64,000 nt of DNA from Saprospiraceae bacterium. Its GTDB lineage: Bacteria > Bacteroidota > Bacteroidia > Chitinophagales > Saprospiraceae. Position 1 is the first letter of the stretch, and every line of letters begins with the position of its first letter. A program made the position numbers and the translations under genes. Under the pieces are notes generated by a model that had not been told where the DNA came from, made no database searches, and worked only from the letters and a program-made list of their open reading frames with translations. Of the stretch, positions 26,050-35,837 are shown in pieces. The DNA lies in the NCBI GenBank assembly GCA_020850225.1, contig JADZFD010000032.1:1-64000 (forward strand), read 5' to 3'.

Positions 26050-26766
26050 ATGGCGGATTCTATTAATATCACATCCAGATACAGTGATGACGACCTGAAA
26101 GAGTTCAAAGCGATCATTGATGCTAAGCTTGATAAAGCAGTCAATCAGTACAATAGCCTTAAAGAGCAGCTTAAAGATATTACGGAAAATAATACTGATG
26201 ATTTTGCTAAAGACATCACTGACTTTTCTACCATCCAGACAGAGGTTGAGATGCTGAATAATATGGTTAACCATCAGAGAAAGTATATCAAGGATCTTGA
26301 GAATGCACTGATCAGAATCAATAACAAATCTTATGGAATATGTGTAGTTACTGGTGAACTTATCGATAAGAAAAGACTAATAGCAGTACCTACTACTACC
26401 AAATCTATCGGTGCAAAAACATCATCTGAAATGAAGGATGTTCAGATTCCTAAAGATAATCCAAGAGGATTTGATGACTTCGATGAAATAGAAGAGGATA
26501 AGCAGACAAAAAAGTCGGATACTAAAACTCCAACTATTATCAGTAAGGTGATTAAATCTTCGTCTGCCAAGTCAAAATCAACATCATCCGTTGATGAAGA
26601 TGATGAATTTGATAAAATATTTTCAGAACTGGATGTTATCAAAGAGTTGGATGAATCTGAATTGGATTTGTCGGAAGATGACGACTATACTGAGGATGAT
26701 CTCGATATGATCGCTGATGACAGCATAGAGGAATACGATGATGAAGACGTTGAAGACGAGGATTAA
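26050..26766 (+). CDS. DksA/TraR-like protein with long acidic tail
   Basis: Of 238 residues, the first ~120 form a DksA-like coiled coil (YSDDDLKEFKAIIDAKLDKA ... HQRKYIKDLENALIRINNKS) and the globular part G-I-C-V-V-T-G-E-L-I-D-K-K-R-L. The zinc CxxC pairs are lost, as is usual for the Bacteroidota members of this family. Beyond residue ~138 comes a low-complexity, strongly acidic region ending DDEDVEDED. DksA-like proteins act in the secondary channel of RNA polymerase. The gene is divergent from smc and ends at a strong terminator. An RNA-polymerase role is inferred; the tail is unusual. Confidence 0.8.
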   Translation: MADSINITSRYSDDDLKEFKAIIDAKLDKAVNQYNSLKEQLKDITENNTDDFAKDITDFSTIQTEVEMLNNMVNHQRKYIKDLENALIRINNKSYGICVVTGELIDKKRLIAVPTTTKSIGAKTSSEMKDVQIPKDNPRGFDDFDEIEEDKQTKKSDTKTPTIISKVIKSSSAKSKSTSSVDEDDEFDKIFSELDVIKELDESELDLSEDDDYTEDDLDMIADDSIEEYDDEDVEDED

Positions 26767-26811
26767 TCCGTAATCAACTCTCATAGCTGACAATTAAACT
26801 TGTTTATATAC

Positions 26812-26855
26812 CAAAGTCTGTTAAGAATTGATTTTTAACAGACTTTGTTTTTTTT
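26812..26855. terminator. Strong bidirectional terminator
   Basis: CAAAGTCTGTTAA (26812-26824) pairs perfectly over 13 bp with TTAACAGACTTTG (26835-26847), followed by eight or more T. It serves the DksA-like gene and probably the convergent CorA-type gene. Confidence 0.9.
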
Positions 26856-26881
26856 CTAATTGTTTATGAAATAATCAACAC

Positions 26882-27829
26882 CTATTTCCTGTCTTTGGAG
26901 AAGTAATATACAAGTGCAAATCCCAGAAATACAGAAATGATAACTATAAATATAAATGAATATTTGTAATGTGTGAATGGAAGGAAATCCAGATTCATTC
27001 CATAAAAACCTGCTACAATAGAAGGAACCAATAAAATAATGGTAATAATGGTGAGCCGGTGTATAATGATATTCAGATTGTTGGAGATGATGGATGCATA
27101 TGCTTCCATGGTTCCGCTGAGGATGTGAGTATAAACATTGGACATTTCAAGAGCCTGCGAATTGTCAATAATCACATCTTCAAACAATTCAGCATAATTG
27201 TTGTCACTGCCTATCTTTAATAAATCAGTTCTTTTGATTTTCATTTTCAGTAACTCATTCGTACTAAGCGAACTTACAAAGTATACCAGTGACTTTTCTA
27301 TACGGAGCAATTGTTGCAATTCAGAACTTCTGCTGGAGTTATACAATTCCTGTTCGATGAGGTTGCGTTTGAGATTCAGTTTCTTAAGACATTCAAGGAA
27401 TCTGAAGACATTCTGCTCGAATATCTGAAGTACAAACATTTGCCTGTCTGCAGGATTGAAATTTTTAACCTTATTTTCCAGAAACTTGTCAATAACTGGA
27501 TTTTCGTATGCACAAACAGTTACAATATGTGATCCCGTGAGGATAATACCGATAGGTAGTGTTATATATATGGCTTCACTGTCTTTGCCTTCATCGTTTA
27601 ATACAGGACTGTTGACCAGAATTAGTGTACTATTCTCATCTCTCTCGAATCTGGACCGCTCATCAACGTCCAGTGAGTCTGTTATAAAATCGAGTGGTAT
27701 ATCCAGTTCTTTGGACAAAGCATCAAGTGTACCATGCTCATAGGGTGGATATATGTTAACCCAGCAGCTATCGTCGATGCTGTCAGTTTCTCTGACTTCT
27801 CCATTTATTTTTTTTAAGTAACTTATCAT
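26882..27829 (-). CDS. CorA-type divalent cation transporter
   Basis: The 315-residue protein has a large cytoplasmic N-terminal domain (ISYLKKINGEVRETDS ...) and two C-terminal membrane helices. The first helix ends in the diagnostic Y-G-M-N motif (SIVAGFYGMNLDFLPF, about residue 275), which forms the ion selectivity ring. The usual M-P-E-L loop is replaced by sequence around LPFTHYKYS, common in the divergent CorA group. Such channels import Mg2+, or in some members Co2+ or Zn2+, as pentamers. A promoter with ATTG-N19-TATATTTG sits at 27882-27912 on the minus strand. Confidence 0.87.
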   Translation of the reverse strand: MISYLKKINGEVRETDSIDDSCWVNIYPPYEHGTLDALSKELDIPLDFITDSLDVDERSRFERDENSTLILVNSPVLNDEGKDSEAIYITLPIGIILTGSHIVTVCAYENPVIDKFLENKVKNFNPADRQMFVLQIFEQNVFRFLECLKKLNLKRNLIEQELYNSSRSSELQQLLRIEKSLVYFVSSLSTNELLKMKIKRTDLLKIGSDNNYAELFEDVIIDNSQALEMSNVYTHILSGTMEAYASIISNNLNIIIHRLTIITIILLVPSIVAGFYGMNLDFLPFTHYKYSFIFIVIISVFLGFALVYYFSKDRK

Positions 27830-28252
27830 AATCCCTCGCTTTCATTAGATAAGAAATCACCTCGATGACCAAAAAAGTATGCAAATATACTATACTATTA
27901 AATAAACCCAATAATTAATTTAAAAAGAAAATAAGTATCATTACGGTATTGTATAAGTATGGTTGATATAATTTAGTAATATATGGTATGTCATAAACGC
28001 TTATTGTATTTGGTGTTTTATATCAGGTCTGCTGTAACTCGTATTAATTTTAGAATGACAAACCGATTCGCAATATACCCCATTGGATGATGAGCCGTTT
28101 TGAAATTGGACACTGAGAGAATTTTATTGTTCCTAAAAACATTATATCATATATTAAGAAAATATTATAAAACAATTATTGATATTGATGAGTTATAGTC
28201 ATACTTTATTGGGTAATACTACGTCATATTATTGATCAACACAACTTAAATA
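27830..28252. other. Divergent intergenic region between corA-type and asmA-like genes
   Basis: In these 423 bp the minus strand carries the corA-type promoter: -7 TATATTTG at 27882-27889 and ATTG at 27909-27912, with 19 bp between. The rest is AT-rich, with no gene or repeat that I can support. Confidence 0.5.
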
Positions 28253-31200
28253 ATGAAATATATAAAACCTCTTTTAAAATTCCTGTCACTGACACTACTT
28301 GCCCTGGTTATCGGTCTCGCCATGATACCGTATTTATTCAAAAATAAGGTGCTGGAATATCTCAAAAATGATATAAATGCCAACCTTAATGCTGTGGTTT
28401 CATTTGCTGATGTAGATCTGTCGGTCTTCAAATCTTTTCCGGATTTAAGAATAAGTATTGACAGCCTTTCCCTGAAAGGTATTGAGGAGTTTGACAATAT
28501 CGTTCTCTATAAAGCGGACAGGTCTTCTTTTGATGTCAATTTGCCTTCATTGTTTGCTAAGGATATTGTTCCCAAAATTAATACCATTGTTCTGGACAAC
28601 CCTGAGATTAACATCATTGTCCTGGATACCATACATGCCAATTATTTGATAATGAAGGATACTACGGAAAGCGAAGCAAGTAAATTTATGCTCCGGCTTC
28701 AGCATTATGCAATCAACAATGGTACAATTACTTATCAGGATAATACAATGCCGGTTTTTATTCGCATTGACAACTTTAATCACAGTGGTTCAGGTGATTT
28801 TACACAGGATATTTTCGATCTTAAAACACAAAGCAAGGCAAGCAAACTTTATGTGAAGTACGACGGGACTACATATATCAATAATGTAGCTATAGATCTG
28901 GATGCAGGTATCAACGTTAATTTTCCCGAGAGTAAATACACACTCAAGGATAATGTTCTTAAGTTTAACGAACTGGACATGAAGGGCTCCGGTTTTGTTC
29001 AGTTGCAGGAAGATGACATTATTACAGATTTTGAATTTGAAACAGCATCAGAGGATTTTAAATCTTTTCTCTCCGTGGTACCTAATGCTTATACGAAGGA
29101 TTTCGACAAGGTAAAAGCAGGTGGTAAAGCTGCAGTAAGCGGTAAGATATCGGGTACATATAGCGAAGCAACCAATAGTTTACCTGTTTTCGATGTGAAA
29201 ATCAAAATTGACAATGGAAATGTACAGTATCCTGCTTTGCCACAGCAAATATCCGGATTGTTTGCTGATGTCAATATCAAAACAACACGTCCGGATTATA
29301 AAGATATGTCCGTCAACATTCCTGATTTCAGGATGAATATAGGTAAGGAATCTGTATCAGGCAGACTAATTGCGAATAATCTGACAGGTAATCAGCAAGT
29401 CGAAGGAAAGCTGAAAGGTAAAGTCAACCTGAATAACCTGGTACAGGCATTTCCTGTTCCCGATATGGAAAAACTTAAGGGATTAATACAGTGTGATCTC
29501 TCTTTTAATGCTAAAATGTCAGATATCAATGCTGAACGTTATGACGCTATCCATTTTGATGGAAATGCAATCGCAACGGATATACAGTATAAGTCAAAAG
29601 GACAACCTGAAATCAGAATCGGACAGGCTTATGCAAAAGCATCTCCTAAAATCATTTCATTCACATCACCCAACATGATACTGGGGAATAGTGATGCCAA
29701 TTTGTCAGCAGAAATACAGAATCCACTGGCTTTTTTTTCCACAGAGAAGCAGATGAAGGTAAGTATCACCGGAAAATCTGATTATTTTGATCTGGATGAG
29801 TGGATGAATACCGAATCAACACAGCATAATACTGACAACGAACAAATGGCTGTACCTATAGATGAAGCCTTGCTGACCAACGCAAACCTAAATCTGGATT
29901 TAAATGCTAAAAAAGTCAAAATGAATGGTTTTAACATGCAGCCATTGGTTTTGAACGGAAGTATTGCAGCCAATACTATGGAAATAAAAAACTTCAGTAC
30001 TACAATAGAAGGAAGTGACATACAGCTTTCAGGGATAGTAGTCAATGCATATGATTATCTGTTTAAAAATAGTACGCTGGATGGCCGGATGTCGTTACAT
30101 TCAAACAAACTGGATTTGAATAAATTTATGACAGCTGAAACTACAACTTCTTCAAGTGCGCCTATGTCAGTGATACCTGTACCTGAAAGAGTAAGACTTA
30201 AAATTGATGCTGCAGTTAAAGAACTTCACTATACGGATATGATATTAAAAGATGCTGGTGGTATTATGGAGGTACAAAATCAGGAAGTGGCACTCCACGA
30301 TTTTACAACTAAGATAATGGGTGGAACTTTCGGCTTTCAGGGTTTGTACAGTACTGCAGACAGTAGTAAACCGTCTTTTTCTTTAAAACTCGACCTGAAT
30401 AAAATCAAATATGCCGATGCTTTCAACACTTTCGAACTGATGAGAAAGGCTGCACCCATAGCCGAATACCTGGATGGTTTTTTCAACACATCTTTGGTGA
30501 TGAAAGGTGTTTTGGGTCAGAATATGATACCCGTATTCAGTACACTGGATGCATCAGGACTGATAGAAACACTGAATGGAACCATAAAAGGTATCAACCC
30601 CTTGTCAAAATTGTCTTCACTTTTGGGTGTTAAGGAATTGAACAATATAGATCTCGTCAATACACGCAACTGGTTTGAAATTGAAAATGGATTTGTCGAA
30701 ATCAAGGAGTTTACTAAAAATATCAAAGGTATAGATATGACAATGTCCGGAAAACATGGTATCAGTCAGGACATGGATTACAATATAGATCTGGTAATCC
30801 CAAGAACGATGATGAAAGGAAACAAAATAACAGGAACAGCTGAAACCGGCTTATCGATGCTCGAAAAGGAAGCTGCAAAAATTGGACTGAACATAGACCA
30901 GGGACCCAATCTTTATGTCAATGTAAAAATGACAGGAAACCTTAAAGACCCAAAATTCAGAATAACACCCAAGTCGGGTAAAGGAAAATCGATAAAGGAT
31001 GAAGTGAGTGAACAGGGACAGGCTGTAGTTGATAAATTTAAAGATACACTGAACAAGGAAATTAAGAATCAAAAGGATAAACTTAAAGATACTATCACCA
31101 AAAGAGCCAATCAGGAAATAGATAAGGTAAAGTCAAAGGTAGAAGCCGCTGGACAAAAAGCGATAGATTCACTTAAAAGCAAGGCGCAGAAAGAAGTAGT

Positions 31201-31354
31201 CAGCAAGATAGATTCATTAGGAAAGGGTATTGTGAATGATTCATTGAAACAGAAAGCTAAAGACATCATCGAGAAAGGAGCCGGTGATGAAATCAATAAG
31301 ATTAAAGATAAATTAAAAGATTTCAATCCTTTTAAAAATAAAAAGAAAGGTTAA
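28253..31354 (+). CDS. AsmA-like envelope protein
   Basis: The 1033-residue protein has one N-terminal membrane anchor (about residues 8-28, FLSLTLLALVIGLAMIPYLF). A very long region of beta-rich repeats follows, typical of AsmA/YhdP-like bridge proteins: NLNAVVSFADVDLSVFKSFP near the start and the AsmA-like C-terminal segment FQGLYSTADSSKPSFSLKLD. After residue ~905 it ends in a lysine-rich, helical, repetitive tail (KDKLKDTIT ... DKLKDFNPFKNKKKG). AsmA-family proteins are thought to carry lipids between inner and outer membranes. It is followed by an MsbA-type exporter gene, a plausible functional neighbour in lipid export. Confidence 0.82.
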   Translation: MKYIKPLLKFLSLTLLALVIGLAMIPYLFKNKVLEYLKNDINANLNAVVSFADVDLSVFKSFPDLRISIDSLSLKGIEEFDNIVLYKADRSSFDVNLPSLFAKDIVPKINTIVLDNPEINIIVLDTIHANYLIMKDTTESEASKFMLRLQHYAINNGTITYQDNTMPVFIRIDNFNHSGSGDFTQDIFDLKTQSKASKLYVKYDGTTYINNVAIDLDAGINVNFPESKYTLKDNVLKFNELDMKGSGFVQLQEDDIITDFEFETASEDFKSFLSVVPNAYTKDFDKVKAGGKAAVSGKISGTYSEATNSLPVFDVKIKIDNGNVQYPALPQQISGLFADVNIKTTRPDYKDMSVNIPDFRMNIGKESVSGRLIANNLTGNQQVEGKLKGKVNLNNLVQAFPVPDMEKLKGLIQCDLSFNAKMSDINAERYDAIHFDGNAIATDIQYKSKGQPEIRIGQAYAKASPKIISFTSPNMILGNSDANLSAEIQNPLAFFSTEKQMKVSITGKSDYFDLDEWMNTESTQHNTDNEQMAVPIDEALLTNANLNLDLNAKKVKMNGFNMQPLVLNGSIAANTMEIKNFSTTIEGSDIQLSGIVVNAYDYLFKNSTLDGRMSLHSNKLDLNKFMTAETTTSSSAPMSVIPVPERVRLKIDAAVKELHYTDMILKDAGGIMEVQNQEVALHDFTTKIMGGTFGFQGLYSTADSSKPSFSLKLDLNKIKYADAFNTFELMRKAAPIAEYLDGFFNTSLVMKGVLGQNMIPVFSTLDASGLIETLNGTIKGINPLSKLSSLLGVKELNNIDLVNTRNWFEIENGFVEIKEFTKNIKGIDMTMSGKHGISQDMDYNIDLVIPRTMMKGNKITGTAETGLSMLEKEAAKIGLNIDQGPNLYVNVKMTGNLKDPKFRITPKSGKGKSIKDEVSEQGQAVVDKFKDTLNKEIKNQKDKLKDTITKRANQEIDKVKSKVEAAGQKAIDSLKSKAQKEVVSKIDSLGKGIVNDSLKQKAKDIIEKGAGDEINKIKDKLKDFNPFKNKKKG

Positions 31355-31382
31355 ACTATTTATAATCAGAATAGTTTCTTTT
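31353..31382 (+). terminator. Hairpin at the end of the asmA-like gene
   Basis: AAACTATT (31353-31360) pairs with AATAGTTT (31370-31377) and is followed by CTTTT. The stem overlaps the stop codon. It is a moderate terminator candidate. Confidence 0.5.
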
Positions 31383-31495
31383 AATTGTATCCTGGATGTT
31401 AACAGTTTCAATCCGGCAAGTCTCCGGAATTGATTAGAATTTAATGGTTCAGGTGTACACCCTAAATTTATAAAATTTATTAACAGCATCATTAT

Positions 31496-33277
31496 TTGAA
31501 GCATCTACTGACATTAAACCGTTTTTTTGTAAAGTATAAATGGCACCTGATACTTGGAATTGTATTTGTAACTGCATCCAATTATTTTGCCATTCTGATA
31601 CCCAAACAGATACAAAAGGCACTCGATTTGGTACAGGTCAAAATACTCGAATACAAAAACCTTGCTGTAGCTGATCAGGACGGTTTCTACAGCAATCTCG
31701 GGAATATACTCATTCATTTCGCTCTGATAATCACAGGTCTGGCTATAGTAAAGGGGCTGATGATGTTCTTTATGAGACAGACCATCATTGTTATGTCCAG
31801 ATATATTGAATTTGACCTGCGCAATGAAATAATCGAACACATACAATTGCTCGATCAGACCTATATGCGGGGACATCAGACTGGTGATATCATGGCACGG
31901 GTAACTGAAGACGTTTCAAAAGTAAGGGAATATTTAGGTCCAGGATTACTTTATGGTATCAATCTGGTGACATTATTTGCAATGACCATCTATGCAATGT
32001 TAAAGGTTGATGTTACTTTGACGATTTATACACTGATTCCATTACCGATATTATCTGTTTCAATTTATTATGTTTCCAAACTTATCAACAAGAAAAGTTT
32101 GCTGATCAAGCAGCAACTGTCAACCCTGAATTCCAGAGCGCAGGAGACATATTCCGGAATACGGGTAGTAAAATCATATGTAAAGGAAGAGCCTTTTTCA
32201 GATCATTTCAGTGATGAATGTGAAGAATATAAAATCAGGTCGCTTTCCCTGGCCAGGGTAGAAGCATACTTCCAGCCCCTGATGGCATTACTGATTTCCA
32301 TGAGTACGCTTCTCGTTGTTTTTGTAGGCGGATATCAGTATTATAACCACTCGCTTACTGCCGGAAATATAGCAGAGTTTATATTGTATGTTAACATGCT
32401 TACCTGGCCGGTTACATCCATCGGTTGGATTGCTTCCATTGTTCAGCAGGCTGAAGCTTCCCAATCCCGGATAAATCATCTCCTCCTTGAAAAACCCGGT
32501 ATTATCAGCACGAATAAAGAAGTATATGAATTACAGGGTGATATTGAATTTAAGAATGTATCGTTCGTCTATGCTAATACGGGTATTAAAGCTTTGGATA
32601 ATCTGAGTTTCAAAATCAGAAAAGGTGAAAGAATAGCTATCATGGGTCGTACCGCCTCTGGTAAGTCAACCATCGCAGAGTTGATGGTACGTATGTTTGA
32701 TGCAACCGAAGGTGCTGTTTTGATTGATGATATAAATATCCGTGACCACAATATGAGTAATCTGCGTGATAAAGTAGGATATGTGCCTCAGGATGTATTT
32801 TTGTTTTCAGATACCATTGCAAATAATATAAAGTTTGGAAGGCCGGAATCAAGCATGAAAGAAGTCATTAGCTATGCTGAATATGCCTCCGTCAGAAAAG
32901 ACATAGAAAGCTTGCCACAAGGTTTTGATACAACTGTAGGTGAACGTGGAGTGACATTGTCAGGAGGCCAGAAACAAAGAGTTTCCATTGCGCGGGCATT
33001 AATCAAAAACCCCGATATCGTATTACTTGACGATGCACTTTCAGCCGTTGATACGACTACAGAACAACGTATATTGTCCTATCTGGAACAGGAATTATCC
33101 GGTAAAACGGCAATCATTATTACACACAGAGCAGGTAATCAACTCAACTTTGACAGAATTCTGGTTATTGATAACGGAAGACTTGCTGAAGAAGGTACGC
33201 ATGACGAATTACTCCTTAATGCTGGGTTCTATGCACAGGTGAACGAACAGCAGCAACTTCAGCAATCAGAGACATAA
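31496..33277 (+). CDS. ABC exporter, MsbA-like half transporter
   Basis: The 593-residue protein begins at a TTG; no ATG lies between it and the first membrane helix. Six transmembrane helices (residues ~18-310) precede one ATPase domain with Walker A G-R-T-A-S-G-K-S-T, signature LSGGQKQRVSIARAL and H-loop ITHR. The residue after Walker B is Asp (V-L-L-D-D-A-L-S-A-V-D), not the catalytic Glu. Such degenerate sites are known in one subunit of heterodimeric exporters like BmrC or TM287. Likely cargo is lipid or drug. A partner subunit is not in the window. Confidence 0.85.
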   Translation: MKHLLTLNRFFVKYKWHLILGIVFVTASNYFAILIPKQIQKALDLVQVKILEYKNLAVADQDGFYSNLGNILIHFALIITGLAIVKGLMMFFMRQTIIVMSRYIEFDLRNEIIEHIQLLDQTYMRGHQTGDIMARVTEDVSKVREYLGPGLLYGINLVTLFAMTIYAMLKVDVTLTIYTLIPLPILSVSIYYVSKLINKKSLLIKQQLSTLNSRAQETYSGIRVVKSYVKEEPFSDHFSDECEEYKIRSLSLARVEAYFQPLMALLISMSTLLVVFVGGYQYYNHSLTAGNIAEFILYVNMLTWPVTSIGWIASIVQQAEASQSRINHLLLEKPGIISTNKEVYELQGDIEFKNVSFVYANTGIKALDNLSFKIRKGERIAIMGRTASGKSTIAELMVRMFDATEGAVLIDDINIRDHNMSNLRDKVGYVPQDVFLFSDTIANNIKFGRPESSMKEVISYAEYASVRKDIESLPQGFDTTVGERGVTLSGGQKQRVSIARALIKNPDIVLLDDALSAVDTTTEQRILSYLEQELSGKTAIIITHRAGNQLNFDRILVIDNGRLAEEGTHDELLLNAGFYAQVNEQQQLQQSET

Positions 33278-33299
33278 TTAAAATTTTCTTTGGCTAAAA

Positions 33300-33330
33300 T
33301 TTGGACAGTTATAAAAAATTTATATATTTG
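33300..33330 (+). promoter_or_regulatory. Consensus Bacteroidota promoter for the PUR-domain gene
   Basis: TTTG (33300-33303), a 19-bp spacer and TATATTTG (33323-33330) match the TTTG-N19-TAnnTTTG consensus at every defined base. The GTG start is 32 bp downstream. Confidence 0.85.
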
Positions 33331-33362
33331 TCCTATCATTTAATGAATAAAAAAATTAGCAA

Positions 33363-33716
33363 GTGGAAAACGAAGACAGAGGTAAATTTGACACAGTCCA
33401 TTCTAAAAAAGTAAAAGCCGGCAAAAGAAGGACTTATTTTTTTGATGTCAGGAAGACTAAGAGAGATGATTATTACATAAGTCTTACTGAAAGTACAAAG
33501 AAATTAAACTCCGAAGAATACGAAAGGCATAAGATTTTCTTATACAAAGAAGATTTTAACCGGTTTTTAGCGCAGTTGCAGGAGACAATCGATTATGTTA
33601 AAAATGAACTAATGCCTGACTTCGATTACGAACAGGTAGAGAGAAGACAGGCAGAGTGGGATGCCCAGCATAAAGACGGGTCTGACACTAAAGAAAATAA
33701 CGATATCAACTGGTAA
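33363..33716 (+). CDS. PUR-alpha-like DUF3276 nucleic-acid-binding protein
   Basis: The 117-residue protein starts with GTG, placed just after a perfect promoter. It has a single PUR repeat: VKAGKRRTYFFDVRKTKRDD, then YYISLTESTKKL, then HKIFLYKEDFNRFLAQLQET, with an acidic C-terminal tail. DUF3276 proteins are nearly universal in Bacteroidota. By homology to Pur-alpha, including a solved Borrelia relative, they bind single-stranded DNA or RNA. It is transcribed alone and strongly, judging by its promoter, and ends at a clear hairpin. Confidence 0.88.
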   Translation: MENEDRGKFDTVHSKKVKAGKRRTYFFDVRKTKRDDYYISLTESTKKLNSEEYERHKIFLYKEDFNRFLAQLQETIDYVKNELMPDFDYEQVERRQAEWDAQHKDGSDTKENNDINW

Positions 33717-33808
33717 TACATAGCTTGTCGGATTGATAAATCAGATATGCCTTTATTGATGTGAAGGTATGTATTATATACTATTTATATTATATGACTT
33801 CATGTAGT

Positions 33809-33840
33809 ATATCTATTTCTGTAAATAGATATTTTACTAA
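33809..33840. terminator. Terminator between PUR-domain gene and symporter gene
   Basis: ATATCTATTT (33809-33818) pairs with AAATAGATAT (33823-33832) around a CTGT loop and is followed by TTT. It lies between convergent genes and could serve both. Confidence 0.65.
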
Positions 33841-33906
33841 AAAAATTTGTATTTCTGAACTGCATCTATACTGTGAGATTTATGATTTTGGATTGCTTTA
33901 ACATCC

Positions 33907-35526
33907 TTACCAGAAAAAATAGTACACCGTACCAACAATTAATATTACAATGGCTGCAAGCAGGTTGAAAACAGAACTTGTCTTAAACAATGACTTATCA
34001 TAATACAGAGCTTTCGGATCATCATTTTTGGGATTGTCCAGGAAGGAAGTGATGACCATAATTCCGGTTATCAGCAGGAAACATAACCCCATCCGATCTA
34101 AAAAAGGTATTCCCGGTGTCAGATATTTAAAACCAACTGAAAGTGGAATTGCTGCTATCATACCTGCCCAGGCAGCATTAGTTGATGTTTTTCGCCAGAA
34201 TAACCCAAGAATGAATATGGCTAAAACGCCCGGACTTATAAATCCGGTATATTCCTGAATGTATTGAAAAGCCTGATCAAGATTTCCCAGTTGTAAAGCA
34301 ATGATGATACCTGTTATAATGAATATGACAGAAGATATCTTGCCCGTTCGAACTAATTTCTTATCGTTGTCTGCAGAGATTCGACCTGAATCATTCAGGT
34401 TATGCACTGTAACTGATGATGAATAATCTTTAAGTATCAATGGCTTGTATATATCCAGCGTAAATATAGTAGATGCACTGTTGACGATGGAAGCAACGGA
34501 GGATCCGATAGCTGCTATCAATGCCGCCAATGCGATGCCTTTGGCACCCGTTCCGACATAATTGGATATAACCCATGGATATGCTTCATCTGGTTTGCCG
34601 ATGTCAGCATTCAGCACATAAGCTGCTATGCCCGGAATCACAACAATAATGGGAAGTATAACTTTAATCAGTGCAGCAGTAGCAGTTCCCTTCTGTGCTT
34701 CTTCTATACTTTTGCAGGCAAGTGACCGTTGAATGATATACTGATTGGTACCCCAGTAATACAAATTGGCAATCCACATTCCACCTATAAGTACGCTGAT
34801 ACCCGGCAGATTCATATACTCAGGGTTAGACCTGTCCAGTATCATATCGAATTTCTCAGGCGCCTTATCATACAGCATTTCAAGACCTTGTATCATGCCG
34901 GCATGATCACTTACAGCATTGAGTACCATATAGGATGCGACAAGTCCACCGAATATTAGTGCAATAACCTGTATGACATCAGTAAGCGCAACCGCTCTAA
35001 GTCCGCCTGTTACTGTAAACGTAGCTGAATAAATCGCAAGTACTATTACAGCCACAATTAATGGAATTCCCATGATTTGCCCTATTGCCAAGGCACCCAG
35101 ATACAGGACAGACGTAATATTGACCAATACAAAAAGCAATACCCAGAAAAATGCGAGTCCGGTCTGAACTCTTCTATCAAACCTTTTTTCAAGAAACTGC
35201 GGCATTGTGTAAATCTCCTTATTGATAAACACCGGTAAAAAAAACTTGGCTACAACAATGAGTGTGACAGCAGCCATCAATTCATAGGCAGCTATCCCCA
35301 AACCTATTGCATATCCTGAGCCCGACATACCTATGAATTGTTCTGCCGATATATTGGCTGCAATCAGTGATCCGCCGACAGCCCACCAGGACAGGGATTT
35401 GGATGCCAGAAAGTAATCCTTGGCTGTTTTGGTTTTGCTGCTGTTGGAAATATAAATTCCCAATGCCATCATGAACAGTATCCAACCTACAGTGATTGTT
35501 AAGTCTAAAGTTGATAAATGGGTCAT
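33907..35526 (-). CDS. Sodium/solute symporter (SSS family, SGLT-like)
   Basis: The 539-residue membrane protein has about 14 helices. It contains the residues that line the sugar and sodium sites of vSGLT: S-A-E-Q-F-I-G-M-S-G in the broken first core helix, A-Y-E-L-M-A-A in the next, and Y-Y-W-G-T-N-Q-Y-I-I-Q-R near residue 260. It imports a sugar, perhaps another solute, with Na+. No sugar-catabolic genes are adjacent, so the substrate cannot be named. It is monocistronic and divergent from the hemerythrin gene. Confidence 0.87.
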   Translation of the reverse strand: MTHLSTLDLTITVGWILFMMALGIYISNSSKTKTAKDYFLASKSLSWWAVGGSLIAANISAEQFIGMSGSGYAIGLGIAAYELMAAVTLIVVAKFFLPVFINKEIYTMPQFLEKRFDRRVQTGLAFFWVLLFVLVNITSVLYLGALAIGQIMGIPLIVAVIVLAIYSATFTVTGGLRAVALTDVIQVIALIFGGLVASYMVLNAVSDHAGMIQGLEMLYDKAPEKFDMILDRSNPEYMNLPGISVLIGGMWIANLYYWGTNQYIIQRSLACKSIEEAQKGTATAALIKVILPIIVVIPGIAAYVLNADIGKPDEAYPWVISNYVGTGAKGIALAALIAAIGSSVASIVNSASTIFTLDIYKPLILKDYSSSVTVHNLNDSGRISADNDKKLVRTGKISSVIFIITGIIIALQLGNLDQAFQYIQEYTGFISPGVLAIFILGLFWRKTSTNAAWAGMIAAIPLSVGFKYLTPGIPFLDRMGLCFLLITGIMVITSFLDNPKNDDPKALYYDKSLFKTSSVFNLLAAIVILIVGTVYYFFW

Positions 35527-35837
35527 TGTTTTTTATTTTGATATTATACCGAAATTATACATTGTCGTACAATTTTAAACAAAGATAAAAGGTCTACATT
35601 GTACTTCAGTGTATATATGTAACTTAAATGTAGTATTTTTTTGAAACCTGATCTGAGGTGGCAAATTCAACTTTGTTAATATATGAGAGACCACTAAGTG
35701 ATTAAATATATCAGATACGTTAATTGAGTCTGATTAATTTTTCATCTTTTATATAGGATATATGATTTAAATCATATTTTGACATGTAAAAATGTTGGAA
35801 ATTTACCTGATATTTATATGGTTAAATTTTTTTAATA
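35527..35837. other. Divergent intergenic region with an FNR-type box
   Basis: The 311 bp separate the symporter gene from the hemerythrin gene. They contain the palindrome at 35760-35777 and no coding frame that I can support. Confidence 0.55.
35760..35777 (+). promoter_or_regulatory. FNR-type palindrome upstream of the hemerythrin gene
   Basis: ATATGATTTAAATCATAT is an 18-bp perfect palindrome containing ATGAT-N4-ATCAT, one base per half-site from the E. coli FNR consensus TTGAT-N4-ATCAA. It lies 60 bp upstream of the hemerythrin ATG. A weak -7-like GAAATTTA (35798-35805) follows about 29 bp from its centre. Confidence 0.65.

Noticed and set aside
26050..26766. Loss of zinc cysteines in the DksA-like protein as a novelty
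   Set aside because: To my knowledge Bacteroidota members of the family commonly have the G-I-C-x-x-T-G form without the full zinc site, so this part is ordinary.
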